Shown here one piece after another: positions 15,596-24,796 of a DNA stretch of 64,000 nucleotides. The DNA is taken from positions 496,001-560,000 of the forward strand of contig AP026969.1 in the NCBI GenBank assembly GCA_027923965.1. Reading direction: 5' to 3'. A program made the translations under genes and the position numbers. The notes beneath the pieces were generated by a model. It saw only the letters and a program-made list of their open reading frames with translations. It was not told where the DNA came from and did not search any database. This DNA is from Comamonadaceae bacterium OS-1 (GTDB lineage: Bacteria > Pseudomonadota > Gammaproteobacteria > Burkholderiales > Burkholderiaceae_C). The first letter of the stretch is position 1, and each line of letters starts with the position of its first letter.

Positions 15596-16289
15596 TATCG
15601 ATCCGGCGCTGTTCCAGGTGCCCACCCAGGCCGCTCTGCACGCCACGCCGCCCAGCACCCACCCGCCGCGCATCCTGCTGCTGTACGGCTCGCTGCGCGA
15701 GCGCTCGTTCAGCCGCCTGCTGAGCGAGGAGGCCGCCCGGCTGCTGACCGCCATGGGGGCCGAAACCCGCACCTTCGACCCGCACGGCCTGCCGCTGGCC
15801 GACGGCGCGCCCGAATCGCACCCCAAAGTGCAGGAGCTGCGCGAACTGGCGCAGTGGGCCGAGGGCATGGTCTGGTGCAGCCCCGAGCGCCACGGCGCGA
15901 TGACCGGCACCATGAAGACCCAGATCGACTGGATTCCGCTCGCCCAGGGCGCGGTGCGGCCCACCCAGGGCAAAACGCTGGCGGTGATGCAGGTCAGCGG
16001 TGGCTCGCAGTCGTTTAATGCCGTGAACCAGCTGCGCGTGCTGGGCCGCTGGATGCGCATGCTCACCATCCCCAACCAGTCGTCGGTGGCCAAGGCGTTT
16101 CTGGAATTTGACGAGGCCGGGCGGATGAAGCCGTCGGCGTATTACGACCGGGTGGTGGACGTGGTGGAGGAACTGCTCAAGTTCACCCTGTTGACCCGGG
16201 ACGCGTCGCCCTACCTGGTCGACCGCTACAGCGAGCGCAAGGAGAGTGCCGAGGCCCTGTCCCAGCGGGTCAACCAGACGAGTCTATAA
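15585..16289 (+). CDS. arsH: ArsH, NADPH-dependent FMN reductase
   Basis: A 234-residue flavoprotein that oxidises trivalent organoarsenicals and gives resistance to them. FMN binding is seen in [17 protein letters not shown] and [35 protein letters not shown] and the C-terminal [11 protein letters not shown] are typical of ArsH. A TTG start at LPNIDPALF, preceded by GGGGGAA, gives the usual length; an earlier TTG would add 16 residues of weak similarity. Last gene of the ars operon. Its stop codon TAA lies in the end of palindromic copy E. Confidence 0.9.
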   Translation: MLPNIDPALFQVPTQAALHATPPSTHPPRILLLYGSLRERSFSRLLSEEAARLLTAMGAETRTFDPHGLPLADGAPESHPKVQELRELAQWAEGMVWCSPERHGAMTGTMKTQIDWIPLAQGAVRPTQGKTLAVMQVSGGSQSFNAVNQLRVLGRWMRMLTIPNQSSVAKAFLEFDEAGRMKPSAYYDRVVDVVEELLKFTLLTRDASPYLVDRYSERKESAEALSQRVNQTSL

Positions 16290-16341
16290 ATCAGCCTCTT
16301 GTGCTTATCCCATCAGCACGAGAAGCTATCTATTCAATAGC
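16283..16341 (-). repeat. Palindromic element copy E (between convergent genes)
   Basis: On the minus strand GCTATTGAATAGATAGCTTC and GATGGGATAAGCACAAGAG. It supplies the TAA of arsH at one end and the TAG of the convergent BPSS1780-family gene at the other, so the whole 40-bp gap is this element; it may also act as a terminator hairpin. Confidence 0.85.
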
Positions 16342-17136
16342 GTCGGGGGCTTTTGCTTCGACTTCTTCTACCCCGTCGGCCGCAAAGCTGTCGCGGAAGC
16401 TGAAGTAGATGGAGGTCAGGAACATGCAGGTGGTCAGCAGCGTCACCACCAGCGCGCCCACGCCCAGAAACACGGGCTGGTCCAGCAGCGCGGCCAGCAG
16501 TTGCACCACCATGCCCACCACCAGCAGCACGCCAAACCAGCTCAGGCCAAAGAGTACGTAAGCGCCCTTGTTGCGCCAGCAGGCCACCAGGCTGAAAAAC
16601 AGGCTTTTGCCCGGGCTGATGCCGTGCCAGTGCACCAGCGCAGGCGCATGCCAGAAGGCCAGCGACAGCGGCAGGTGCAAGACCATGAAGGCCAGCATGC
16701 CCGCCTGCAGCCGCAGGGGCTCGTCGGTGGCCTCGTCGGCCCCCCGGGTGCCCATGAAAACGTGCGCAAATTCACCGCCATCGACCAGGGCCGAGATGCC
16801 CAGCACCACCATGAAGCCCACGGCATACAGGGCTCCCAGCACCAGCATCGGGCGCAGGCCCTGTTGCCCGGCGCGCAGGGCGCTGAGCACGATGCTGGGG
16901 GTGGGGAACTTGCCCTTGGTGGCTTCCCGCGTGGCGGCCATCAGTGCCAGCGCCATGGTGGGCAGGAACACCATTGCGGCGATGCTGCCCAGCACCGGCA
17001 CCAGGCTGATGATGCTGAGTGCGGCCATGCACATGAAGAACAGCCCGGCCAGCGCCAGCGGCTGCTGGAAAAAGGTCTGGATGCCCAGCCGCACCCACAG
17101 GGCGCCGGTGCGTGCGGGGACGATTTGGAGTTTCAT
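16330..17136 (-). CDS. BPSS1780-family membrane protein
   Basis: A 268-residue inner-membrane protein starting MKLQIVPARTGALWVRLGIQ, the hallmark start of the BPSS1780 family, with six or so membrane segments. Function unknown. It is immediately downstream of thrB (6 bp), as part of the run DUF2782-thrB-BPSS1780 on the minus strand. That arrangement also occurs in other Burkholderiales, which suggests co-expression rather than a proven link to threonine synthesis. The last codons (DAIE and stop) come from palindromic copy E. Confidence 0.85.
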   Translation of the reverse strand: MKLQIVPARTGALWVRLGIQTFFQQPLALAGLFFMCMAALSIISLVPVLGSIAAMVFLPTMALALMAATREATKGKFPTPSIVLSALRAGQQGLRPMLVLGALYAVGFMVVLGISALVDGGEFAHVFMGTRGADEATDEPLRLQAGMLAFMVLHLPLSLAFWHAPALVHWHGISPGKSLFFSLVACWRNKGAYVLFGLSWFGVLLVVGMVVQLLAALLDQPVFLGVGALVVTLLTTCMFLTSIYFSFRDSFAADGVEEVEAKAPDAIE

Positions 17137-17142
17137 GGGGGT

Positions 17143-18105
17143 CTACAGAGTGACGGGGTGGGCTATGCGTTGGCGCAGCACACGCTCAAAGTGCGTCGGG
17201 TCGTGGGCCTGCAGCAGCGCGGCTTCACGCGGCAGGTGGAAGTCCCACAGGCGCGAGATCCAGAAGCGCAGGGCCCCGGCGCGCAGCAGGGCGGGCAGCA
17301 ACTGGCGCTCGGCGGCGGCCAGCGGGCGCACGGCCTGGTAGGCCGCCAGGAAGGCATCGCTGCGCGCCGCGTCGTGGGCGCCGGTGGGCAGGTCAATGCA
17401 CCAGTCGTTCAGGCACACCGCGATGTCGAACAGCCAGGCATCGGTGCCCGCGAAGTAAAAGTCGAAAAACCCGCTGAGCTGGGGCGCACCGTCCACCGTG
17501 TCAAACATCACGTTGTCGCGGAACAGGTCGGCGTGGATGGCTCCCTGGGGCAGGGCGGTGTAGGCGCTGGAGGCGGCGATGTGGTTCTGGTAGGCCAGCT
17601 CGCTTTGCAGCAGCTGGGCCTGGGCGGGCTCCAGGAACGGCAGCACCACCGGGGTGGTGTCATTCCACCAGGCCAGGCCGCGCAGATTGGGTTGCTCCAT
17701 ACCAAAGTCGCGCCCGGCCAGGTGCATGCGCGCCAGCATGTCGCCCACGGCGGCGCAGTGCAGCACACCCGGGGCCAGCTCGCTTTTGCCCCGCAGCTTG
17801 GTGACCACCGAGGCGGGCTTCTTTTTCACTGTGTGCAGGATGTTGCCGGCCTTGTTGCCCATGGGGTCGGGCACCGGAATGCCGCGCTGGGCCAGGTGCT
17901 TCATCAAATGCAGGTAGTAGGGCAGCTGCTCGAACTTCAGGCGCTCGAACAGGGTGAGCACGTACTCGCCGCTGTCGGTGGTGGCGAAGTAGTTGGTGTT
18001 CTCGATGCCGCCCTGGATGCCCCGCAGCGCGGTGACATCCCCCAAATCCAGCTGGCGCAGCAGCGCTGTGGCCTCTTTCAAAGAGACGTTTGTATAAACC
18101 GCCAT
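17143..18105 (-). CDS. thrB: Homoserine kinase, APH-fold type
   Basis: A 320-residue ThrB of the type II class (aminoglycoside-phosphotransferase fold), which phosphorylates homoserine in threonine synthesis. GGIENTNYFATT is the nucleotide loop, ALPQGAIHADLFRDNVMF the catalytic loop with Asp and Asn, and FFDFYFAGTDAWLFDIAV the Mg-binding segment. It is unrelated to the GHMP-type ThrB of enteric bacteria. It lies 2 bp after the DUF2782 gene and 6 bp before the BPSS1780 gene, so the three form an operon. Confidence 0.93.
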   Translation of the reverse strand: MAVYTNVSLKEATALLRQLDLGDVTALRGIQGGIENTNYFATTDSGEYVLTLFERLKFEQLPYYLHLMKHLAQRGIPVPDPMGNKAGNILHTVKKKPASVVTKLRGKSELAPGVLHCAAVGDMLARMHLAGRDFGMEQPNLRGLAWWNDTTPVVLPFLEPAQAQLLQSELAYQNHIAASSAYTALPQGAIHADLFRDNVMFDTVDGAPQLSGFFDFYFAGTDAWLFDIAVCLNDWCIDLPTGAHDAARSDAFLAAYQAVRPLAAAERQLLPALLRAGALRFWISRLWDFHLPREAALLQAHDPTHFERVLRQRIAHPVTL

Positions 18106-18107
18106 GC

Positions 18108-18413
18108 TCAGAAGTTGAATAGTTTCCAGACCCGTGAGCCCACGCTGCCCTGGCCGCCGTCGCGCCCGTCGATGGTGCGGTTGCGCGCCGCATTGGCGGG
18201 CACCACTTCGTACGCGGGCAGGCCGTTGCTGGGTTTGACGGTGATGGTTTGCGTCTCACCGCCCACGCGCAGCTCGTTGATGCGCACATCCGCGTCCTGC
18301 ACCTCGATGTGCTGGATGCGCTGGTCCACCGGTGGTGTGGGTGCCGCAGGGGTGGCGGCCCATAGGGGGGATAGACCGAACAGGAAAAGGGGGAGGATGT
18401 GGTAGGCGCGCAT
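18108..18413 (-). CDS. DUF2782 exported protein
   Basis: A 101-residue secreted protein with a signal peptide ending near residue 19 (PLWA|ATPAAP). The core RIQHIEVQDADVRINELRVG, then TITVKPSNGLPAYEVVP, matches DUF2782, whose function is unknown. It is first in an operon with thrB. The ATG at MRAYHIL gives a proper signal peptide; an upstream ATG would add 22 non-conserved residues. Confidence 0.8.
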   Translation of the reverse strand: MRAYHILPLFLFGLSPLWAATPAAPTPPVDQRIQHIEVQDADVRINELRVGGETQTITVKPSNGLPAYEVVPANAARNRTIDGRDGGQGSVGSRVWKLFNF

Positions 18414-18442
18414 GGCTGGATTGTAGAGGTTCACCCTTGCGC

Positions 18443-19288
18443 CTAACCTTGGGCGAACGGGCGTGTGGGATCGCTGCACCAGTCGCTCCAGCTCCCGGCG
18501 TACAGGCCGGTGCGGCCCAGCCCGGCGATTTCCATGGCGATCAGGTTGGGGTTGGCGCTGACACCGCTGCCGCAGTGGTGCACCACGCTGGCCGGGTCGC
18601 GCTGGCCCAGCAGGGCGGTGAACTCGGCGCGTAATTGCTCGGCGGGTTTGAATGTGCCGTCCGGCCCCAGGTTCTGGCTGAACGGGCGGTTGAGGGCGCC
18701 GGGAATGTGGCCCGCCACCGGGTCCAGCGGCTCCACCTCGCCCTTGAAGCGCGGCGTGGCCCGGGCATCGACGATGGTCTGGCTGGCGCGGCCCAGGTTG
18801 CTTACTACAGTTTCTGTAGCTACCAAGCTAGACAGGGAGGGCGCAGGCACGAAATTGGTTGAGAATTTCTGGGGCTCGACCTCGGCGCTTACCGCACCAC
18901 CTGCCGCCTGCCAGGCCTGCAGGCCACCGTCCAGCACCGCCACCGCCCGATGGCCCACCCATTTCAGCATCCACCACAGGCGGCCCGCGTAGTTGACGCC
19001 GTTGCGGTCGTACACCACGGCCTGCATGCCGTTGGCAAAGCCCACGCTGCCCAGCCAGGCGGCAAAGGCCTCTTGGGTGGGTAGCGGGTGGCGGCCACCC
19101 GACATCGCCGGGCCGGTTTTGGCGCTCAACGCCGTGTCCAGGTGCGCGTACACCGCGCCGGGGATGTGGGCCGTGCGGTAGGCCTGCTGGCCTGCGTCGG
19201 GCTGGGTGAGGTCGAACGTGCAGTCGAACACCATGTGGGGCTGCTCTAGCTTCTGGAGTTGCTCTGCGGAGATGAGGGTGGTGTACAT
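18443..19288 (-). CDS. 3-mercaptopyruvate/thiosulfate sulfurtransferase
   Basis: A 281-residue two-domain rhodanese. The N-terminal domain is structural: the loop VVYDRNGVNYAGRLWWMLKW has no Cys. The C-terminal domain carries the active loop HHCGSGVSAN. The CGSGV form is typical of mercaptopyruvate sulfurtransferase (SseA) rather than thiosulfate-specific rhodanese (CRxGx[RT]), so transfer of sulfur from 3-mercaptopyruvate is likely. The linker between the domains holds a short piece of the palindromic repeat (copy F). It follows the EamA gene by 13 bp in the same direction. Confidence 0.9.
   Translation of the reverse strand: MYTTLISAEQLQKLEQPHMVFDCTFDLTQPDAGQQAYRTAHIPGAVYAHLDTALSAKTGPAMSGGRHPLPTQEAFAAWLGSVGFANGMQAVVYDRNGVNYAGRLWWMLKWVGHRAVAVLDGGLQAWQAAGGAVSAEVEPQKFSTNFVPAPSLSSLVATETVVSNLGRASQTIVDARATPRFKGEVEPLDPVAGHIPGALNRPFSQNLGPDGTFKPAEQLRAEFTALLGQRDPASVVHHCGSGVSANPNLIAMEIAGLGRTGLYAGSWSDWCSDPTRPFAQG
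18800..18820 (-). repeat. Partial palindromic element copy F (inside the sulfurtransferase gene)
   Basis: GCTACAGAAACTGTAGTAAG matches only the left end of the element (GCTACnAAA then TAGCTGCTTGC with gaps). Read in frame it gives ATETVVS in the interdomain linker, the frame used in uvrD and nnr. Short and divergent, so this copy is the least certain. Confidence 0.4.
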
Positions 19289-19301
19289 GGAGGAATCCCT
19301 T

Positions 19302-20213
19302 TCAATGTTCTTCGGCCGGAGCGTTCGGCGCTGCGCGGGAGCGCAGTACGGTGGCGGCGATGCCGCTGGCCATGATCAGTGCCATCCCGCCCCAGCCCAT
19401 GGGGGTGATGCGGTCGCCAAACAGCACCAGGCTGTAGATGGCCGCAAACACAATGCCCGAGTACTGCAGGCTGGCCACGGTGAGCATCGCGCCCTCGGTC
19501 TTGGCACCCGAGTAGGCGCGCGTCATGAACAACTGGCCCAGGGCGGCCAGCAGGCCGATGGGCAGCAGCCACAGGGCCGCCATCCAGTCCCAGGAAGACT
19601 GCGGGCCCACCAGCAGCACGCCGATGCCGCCCGCAATCGCCGAGCCCATGGCAAAGTAAAACACGGTGCGGGCTTCGGGCTCGCCGATGCGCGACAAGGC
19701 CATGACCTGCATGTAGGCAAAGGCTGCGCCCATGCCTGACAGCAGGCCGATCAGCCCGGCAAACATCTCGTTCTGGTCCAGGCTGGGGCGCAGCACCATC
19801 ACCACGCCCACAAACCCGGCCATCACGGTGAGCACCAGCGGGCCCTGCTGCAGCGCGCCTGCGCCCTGGCCAGGCCGCCAGGCCAGCAGCGCGCCGCCCA
19901 CCAAAAAGGCCGCAATCCACACGCTGCTCATGTAGTTGAGCGTCATGGCGGTGGCCAGCGGCAGGTGGGCAATGGCGTAGAACCACGACCCCAGCGAGGC
20001 CACGCCGATGGTGCTGCGCCAGGCGTGCATGCCCGGGTAGGCGGTTTTCAGGCCCACGCCCTGGGTGCGGGCCAGCACAGCCAGCAGCGCCATGCCGATC
20101 AGCCCGCGGTAGAACACCAGCTCGGCCGAGTTGAAGTGGGCCGAGGCAATCTTCACGCACACCCCCATGCTGGCAAACATAAATGCGGCCAACACCATCC
20201 AAAGTGCCTGCAT
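19302..20213 (-). CDS. EamA-family drug/metabolite transporter
   Basis: A 303-residue inner-membrane protein with ten predicted membrane helices in two EamA halves (first half begins MQALWMVLAAFMFASMGVCV; second near residue 150, VVMVLRPSLDQNEMFAGLIG). Members export amino acids, nucleotides or other metabolites; the substrate is not visible. The ATG lies 7 bp from the edge of palindromic copy G, which separates it from the Rieske gene upstream on the same strand. The sulfurtransferase follows directly, so the two are probably one transcript. Confidence 0.88.
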   Translation of the reverse strand: MQALWMVLAAFMFASMGVCVKIASAHFNSAELVFYRGLIGMALLAVLARTQGVGLKTAYPGMHAWRSTIGVASLGSWFYAIAHLPLATAMTLNYMSSVWIAAFLVGGALLAWRPGQGAGALQQGPLVLTVMAGFVGVVMVLRPSLDQNEMFAGLIGLLSGMGAAFAYMQVMALSRIGEPEARTVFYFAMGSAIAGGIGVLLVGPQSSWDWMAALWLLPIGLLAALGQLFMTRAYSGAKTEGAMLTVASLQYSGIVFAAIYSLVLFGDRITPMGWGGMALIMASGIAATVLRSRAAPNAPAEEH

Positions 20214-20232
20214 GGGCTGCTTTCTAGAAATT

Positions 20233-20292
20233 GATGATAAAAAGGCCTCTCACGCCCATTCCATGAGCGTGAGCAGCTACTGTTTTTATAGC
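20233..20292 (-). repeat. Palindromic element copy G (between Rieske and EamA genes)
   Basis: On the minus strand GCTATAAAAACAGTAGCTGC, then CTCATGGAATGGGCGTGAG and AGGCCTTTTTATC. CTCACGCTCATGGAATGGGCGTGAG splits into a good stem. It supplies the TAA stop of the Rieske gene and fills the gap to the next gene. Confidence 0.9.
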
Positions 20293-21428
20293 GTCGTTCC
20301 GTCCATGGCGCGGCGGTACCACTCGTGGAAATGCTGCATGCCGTCTTCCATGGGGCTTTGGTAGGGGCCGACTTCGTTGTCGCCGCGCTGCAACAAGGCC
20401 TTGCGGCCTGTGTCCATGCGCAGGGCGATTTCGTCGTCTTCCACACAGGTTTCCATGTAGGCGGCCTGCTGGGCTTCGACAAAGTCGCGCTCGAAGCAGG
20501 CAATTTCTTCGGGGTAGAAGAACTCCACCATGTTCAGCGTCTTGTTCGGGCCGATCGGGTGCAGGGTAGACACGGTGAGCACGTGCGGATACCACTCGAC
20601 CATCACATTGGGGTAGTAGGTGAGCCAGATTGCGCCGTGCTTGGGGGCTTGGCCCTGGTTGTAGGCCTTGAGCGCGTCCTGCCAGCGCTGGTAGGCCGGG
20701 CTGCCCGCTGCGCCCAGGCGCTGGGCCAGGCCCACGGTTTGCACCGAGTACTGCTCCTTGAACTCCCACTGCAGGTCGTCGCAGGTAACAAAGCCGCCCA
20801 GCCCGGGGTGGAAGGGGCCGACGTGGTAGTCCTCCAGGTAGACCTCGATGAAGGTCTTCCAGTTGTAGTCGCACACATGCATTTCCACGTGGTCGAGCAC
20901 GTGGCCGGTGAAATCCAGGTCGGCCAGCGGGCCCATGCCGGCCAGGTCGGCTTGCACGTCGCGGCTACCCTCGAACAGCAGGCCATTCCACTCTTGCAAC
21001 GGGTACTGGTTTAAATTGAGACACGGGTCCTGGGCGAAATGCGGCGCGCCCAGCAAGGTGCCGGTGGGCGCGTGGGCCCCGCCACTGTAGGTCCAGCGGT
21101 GCAGCGGGCAGACGATATTGCCGCCCGCGCTGCCCTGCTGCGTGGTGTTCAGCGAACCCCGGCCCTTGAGCATCACCGCCTGGCGGTGGCGGCACACGTT
21201 GGACACCAGTTCCACGCCGCGCGGCGTGCGCGTCAACACGCGGCCCTCGCCCTCTTGCGGCAGGGCGTAGTAGTCGCCCAGCTCGGGTACGGCCAGTGTG
21301 TGACCGACATAGCGTGGCCCCCGCTGGAAAATAGTGGCGACTTCACGCTGGAACAGCGCTTCGTCAAAGTAGCTTGAAACTGGTAGTTGGCTTGCGGCCT
21401 GCTGCAGTTGAAGACTTAAATCAGACAT
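20286..21428 (-). CDS. Rieske non-heme iron oxygenase, alpha-subunit type
   Basis: A 380-residue ring-hydroxylating-oxygenase alpha subunit. The Rieske [2Fe-2S] motif is CRHRQAVML followed after 16 residues by CPLHRWTYSG. The mononuclear iron site lies in EVYLEDYHVGPFHPGL with its two His, the third ligand Asp being near the C-terminus. It resembles choline-monooxygenase and aromatic-demethylase-like members; the substrate cannot be told. No ferredoxin or reductase is encoded nearby. AGGACA precedes the ATG at MSDLSLQL. The stop codon is supplied by palindromic copy G. Confidence 0.9.
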   Translation of the reverse strand: MSDLSLQLQQAASQLPVSSYFDEALFQREVATIFQRGPRYVGHTLAVPELGDYYALPQEGEGRVLTRTPRGVELVSNVCRHRQAVMLKGRGSLNTTQQGSAGGNIVCPLHRWTYSGGAHAPTGTLLGAPHFAQDPCLNLNQYPLQEWNGLLFEGSRDVQADLAGMGPLADLDFTGHVLDHVEMHVCDYNWKTFIEVYLEDYHVGPFHPGLGGFVTCDDLQWEFKEQYSVQTVGLAQRLGAAGSPAYQRWQDALKAYNQGQAPKHGAIWLTYYPNVMVEWYPHVLTVSTLHPIGPNKTLNMVEFFYPEEIACFERDFVEAQQAAYMETCVEDDEIALRMDTGRKALLQRGDNEVGPYQSPMEDGMQHFHEWYRRAMDGTTL

Positions 21429-21643
21429 GGGTTGTCCTGACAAGACTCCCCCTATGAAGGGGCAGGGTAGGCGCGAGAAACTCGCGCGGAAGAGGCTCCG
21501 GCAGGGTTGGAAGGGGTTCCAGCCGTTGGCGAAAAGAGGGGCGATTGTACCCGGCGGGGTGGTTTTTGCCGGGCCGCGCCGCCGCGCCGTGCCTGCCCGT
21601 AAAATCGGCACTCTTCCACCTTTCCATGCTTTTGCCCCCCTCC

Positions 21644-21898
21644 ATGCCCAAGGCCGCTGCCCAAACCGATAAAAACGCACCTTCCCAGGCCCTGCCTGCC
21701 AGCTACGAGGCTGCGCAGACGGAGCTGGAGCAACTGGTCGGCCAACTCGAATCGGGGCAAATGCCGCTGGAACAACTGCTGGGCGGTTACCAGCGCGGTG
21801 CCCAGCTGCTGCAGTTCTGCCGCGACAAGCTCGATGCCGTGGAGCAGCAGATCAAGGTACTGGACCAGGGTGTCCTCAAGCCCTGGACGCAAGAATGA
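21644..21898 (+). CDS. xseB: Exodeoxyribonuclease VII small subunit
   Basis: An 84-residue Xse[21 protein letters not shown], then [20 protein letters not shown], is the conserved coiled helix pair that binds XseA. Exonuclease VII degrades single-stranded DNA. It is joined by ATGA to ispA and then dxs, the usual xseB-ispA-dxs operon. A start six codons earlier is possible. Confidence 0.92.
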   Translation: MPKAAAQTDKNAPSQALPASYEAAQTELEQLVGQLESGQMPLEQLLGGYQRGAQLLQFCRDKLDAVEQQIKVLDQGVLKPWTQE

Positions 21899-22848
21899 GC
21901 ACGGCCACCTTTGATTTGCCCACCTGGAGCACCCAGGCCCTGGCGCGCGTCGAGCAGGCGCTGAGCGACTGGGTGGCCGCCGGTGGCGTGGTCGATGCCG
22001 AGCACCCGGCCCCCGCCGCCCTGCGCGAAGGCATGCGCTACGCCGTGCTGGACGGCGGCAAACGCCTGCGCCCGCTGCTGGTACTGGCCGCGCGCGAAGC
22101 CGTGGCCACTGGTGAGGCCACGCAGGTGACTGCCGGGCTGGACGACGCCGCCCTGCGTGCCGCCTGCGCGGCCGAGCTGATCCACGCCTATTCCCTGGTG
22201 CACGACGACATGCCGTGCATGGACAACGACGTCCTGCGCCGCGGCAAACCCACGGTGCATGTGCAGTTTGGCGAAGCCCAGGCCCTGCTGGCGGGCGATG
22301 CCCTGCAGGCGCTGGCGTTTGAAATACTTACCCCCGCCGATGCCGAAGCCCCGGCCAGCGTGCAGGCCACGCTGTGCCGCCTGCTGGCCCAGGCTGCGGG
22401 CTACCAGGGCATGGCGGGTGGGCAGGCGATCGACCTGGCCAGCATCGGCATGGCCCTCACCGAAGAAGAACTGCGCTGCATGCACCGCCTGAAAACCGGT
22501 GCCCTGCTGCAAGGCAGCGTGGTGATGGGTGCGGCCTGCAGCGCCCGCGCGTTGCCCCCGGCCACCCGCAACGCCTTGAACACCTACGGCGCCGCCCTGG
22601 GCCTGGCGTTCCAGGTGGTGGACGATATCCTGGACGTGACCGCCGACTCGGCCACGCTGGGCAAAACCGCCGGCAAAGATGCCGCCCAGGACAAACCCAC
22701 CTACGTTTCCCTGCTGGGGTTGGACCGCTCCCTGGCCTATGCCCAGGAACTGCTGGCCCAGGCCCTGACCGCGCTGGATGCCAGCGATTTGCCGAACACC
22801 CAGGCGCTGCGTGCGCTTGCTGACATGGTGGTCAACCGCTCAAGCTAG
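21895..22848 (+). CDS. ispA: Farnesyl diphosphate synthase
   Basis: A 317-residue all-helical prenyl synthase condensing isopentenyl and dimethylallyl diphosphate to farnesyl diphosphate. The first Asp-rich motif is DDMPCMD (104-110) in [16 protein letters not shown], the second DDILD (243-247) with the basic follow-up [15 protein letters not shown]. The DDxxxxD spacing of the first motif is typical of bacterial FPP synthases. It provides substrate for UppS encoded at 49 kb. Confidence 0.95.
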   Translation: MSTATFDLPTWSTQALARVEQALSDWVAAGGVVDAEHPAPAALREGMRYAVLDGGKRLRPLLVLAAREAVATGEATQVTAGLDDAALRAACAAELIHAYSLVHDDMPCMDNDVLRRGKPTVHVQFGEAQALLAGDALQALAFEILTPADAEAPASVQATLCRLLAQAAGYQGMAGGQAIDLASIGMALTEEELRCMHRLKTGALLQGSVVMGAACSARALPPATRNALNTYGAALGLAFQVVDDILDVTADSATLGKTAGKDAAQDKPTYVSLLGLDRSLAYAQELLAQALTALDASDLPNTQALRALADMVVNRSS

Positions 22849-22874
22849 ACGGTGCCCGCCCCCTGAAAAAAATT

Positions 22875-24782
22875 ATGAACCCTGCGTCCTACCCACTGCT
22901 GGAAACCATCAACGACCCGGCCGACCTGCGCCGTCTGCCGCGGGCCGAGCTGAAAGCCCTGGCCGACGAGCTGCGCGCCTTCGTGATCGACAGCGTGTCC
23001 AAAACCGGTGGCCACCTGAGCTCCAACCTGGGCACGGTGGAATTGACGGTGGCGCTGCACTACGTGTTCAACACCCCCGAGGACCGGCTGGTGTGGGACG
23101 TGGGCCACCAGACCTATCCGCACAAAATTTTGACCGGGCGGCGTGACCGCATGGCCAGCCTGCGTCAGTTGGGCGGCCTGTCGGGCTTTCCGACGCGGGC
23201 CGAGAGCAAGTTTGACGCGTTCGGCACGGCGCACTCCAGCACCTCGATCTCTGCCGCTTTAGGCATGGCCATGGCAGCCAAGCAAAAGGGCGACAAGCGC
23301 CACAGCGTGGCCATCATCGGCGACGGTGCCATGAGCGCGGGCATGGCCTTTGAGGCGCTGAACAACGCGGGCGTGTGCGACTGCAACCTGCTGGTCATCC
23401 TGAACGACAACGACATGAGCATCAGCCCGCCCGTGGGCGCGCTGAACCGCTATCTGGCCCAGCTGATGAGCGGCCAGTTCTACGCTGCCGCCAAGAACGT
23501 GGGCAAGCAGGTGCTCAAGGGCGCGCCGCCGCTGTTCGAACTGGCCCGCCGCCTGGAGCAGCACGCCAAGGGCATGGTGGTGCCCGCCACGCTGTTCGAG
23601 CAGTTTGGCTTCAACTACATCGGCCCCATCGACGGCCACGACCTCGAATCGCTGATCCCCACTCTGGAAAACATCAAACACCTAACCGGCCCACAGTTCT
23701 TACATGTGGTCACCAAAAAAGGCCAGGGCTACCAACTGGCCGAGGCCGACCCCGTGGCCTACCACGGCCCCGGCAAGTTCGACCCCGCCGTGGGTCTGCA
23801 AAAAGCCGCTGCACCGGGCAAAGCCACCTTTACCCAGGTGTTTGGCACCTGGCTGTGCGACATGGCCGCGCAGGACAACCGCCTGGTCGGCATCACCCCC
23901 GCCATGCGCGAAGGCTCGGGCCTGGTGGAGTTTGAAAAGCGCTTTCCCCAGCGTTATTACGATGTCGGCATTGCCGAGCAGCATGCGGTGACCTTTGCCG
24001 CCGGCATGGCCTGCGAAGGCCTGAAGCCGGTGGTGGCCATCTACTCCACCTTCTTGCAGCGCGCCTACGACCAGCTGATCCACGACGTGGCCCTGCAAAA
24101 CCTGCCCGTGGTGTTTGCCCTCGACCGCGCCGGACTGGTGGGGGCCGACGGTGCCACCCACGCCGGGGCCTACGACATCCCCTTCCTGCGCTGCATCCCC
24201 AACATGGGCGTGGCCTGCCCGGCCGACGAGAACGAATGCCGCCGCCTGCTCAGTAGCGCTTTTGCGCAAGACAACCCGGTGGCCGTGCGCTACCCGCGCG
24301 GTGCCGGGGCCGGTGTGGCGATGGAGCCGGGCCTGCAGCCGCTACCGTACGGCAAGGGCGAAATCCGCCGCACCTCTACCCAGGCCTCGGGTATTGCGAT
24401 TCTGGCCTTCGGCACCCTGCTGTACCCGGCGCTGGCGGTGGCCCACAAGCTGGACGCCACGGTGGCCAACATGCGCTGGGCCAAGCCGCTGGACGTCGAA
24501 CTGCTGCTGCAGATCGCCGCCAACCACTCCGCTCTGGTCACGGTGGAAGACGGTGCCGCCCTGGGCGGTGCGGGCAGCGCGGTGCAAGAGGCCTTGCAGG
24601 CCGCAGGCATCACCCTGCCGGTGCTGACGCTGGGCCTGTCCGATGTGTTCATCGAACACGGCGACCCGGTGGTACTGATGGCCCAGCAGGGCCTGGATGC
24701 AGCGGGCATCGAGAAATCTATAGAAAAACGCTTCCCAACGCTTGTCCATCAAGCACAAGCAGCTCTCAAATTGGTAGCGTAA
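22875..24782 (+). CDS. dxs: 1-deoxy-D-xylulose-5-phosphate synthase
   Basis: A 635-residue thiamine-diphosphate enzyme that makes DXP from pyruvate and glyceraldehyde-3-phosphate, the entry to the MEP pathway. Visible are [13 protein letters not shown], the TPP site [15 protein letters not shown] with NDNDMSI, and the transketolase-like pyrimidine domain [18 protein letters not shown]. It starts 26 bp after ispA. The last 22 residues (614-635, ending AALKLVA) and the end of the gene are encoded by palindromic copy H, so the normal C-terminus has been replaced or extended by repeat-derived sequence. Confidence 0.95.
   Translation: MNPASYPLLETINDPADLRRLPRAELKALADELRAFVIDSVSKTGGHLSSNLGTVELTVALHYVFNTPEDRLVWDVGHQTYPHKILTGRRDRMASLRQLGGLSGFPTRAESKFDAFGTAHSSTSISAALGMAMAAKQKGDKRHSVAIIGDGAMSAGMAFEALNNAGVCDCNLLVILNDNDMSISPPVGALNRYLAQLMSGQFYAAAKNVGKQVLKGAPPLFELARRLEQHAKGMVVPATLFEQFGFNYIGPIDGHDLESLIPTLENIKHLTGPQFLHVVTKKGQGYQLAEADPVAYHGPGKFDPAVGLQKAAAPGKATFTQVFGTWLCDMAAQDNRLVGITPAMREGSGLVEFEKRFPQRYYDVGIAEQHAVTFAAGMACEGLKPVVAIYSTFLQRAYDQLIHDVALQNLPVVFALDRAGLVGADGATHAGAYDIPFLRCIPNMGVACPADENECRRLLSSAFAQDNPVAVRYPRGAGAGVAMEPGLQPLPYGKGEIRRTSTQASGIAILAFGTLLYPALAVAHKLDATVANMRWAKPLDVELLLQIAANHSALVTVEDGAALGGAGSAVQEALQAAGITLPVLTLGLSDVFIEHGDPVVLMAQQGLDAAGIEKSIEKRFPTLVHQAQAALKLVA
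24716..24778 (-). repeat. Palindromic element copy H (C-terminus of dxs)
   Basis: On the minus strand GCTACCAATTTGAGAGCTGC, then TTGATGGACAAGCGTTGGGA and a TTTTTCTATAG end. In the dxs frame it encodes [15 protein letters not shown] just before the TAA. Confidence 0.9.
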
Positions 24783-24796
24783 CGCGTACGGGGTTC

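Noticed and set aside
16246..18405. A 719-codon plus-strand frame over thrB and the BPSS1780-family gene
   Set aside because: Antisense shadow; the minus-strand genes have strong family motifs and short operon spacing.
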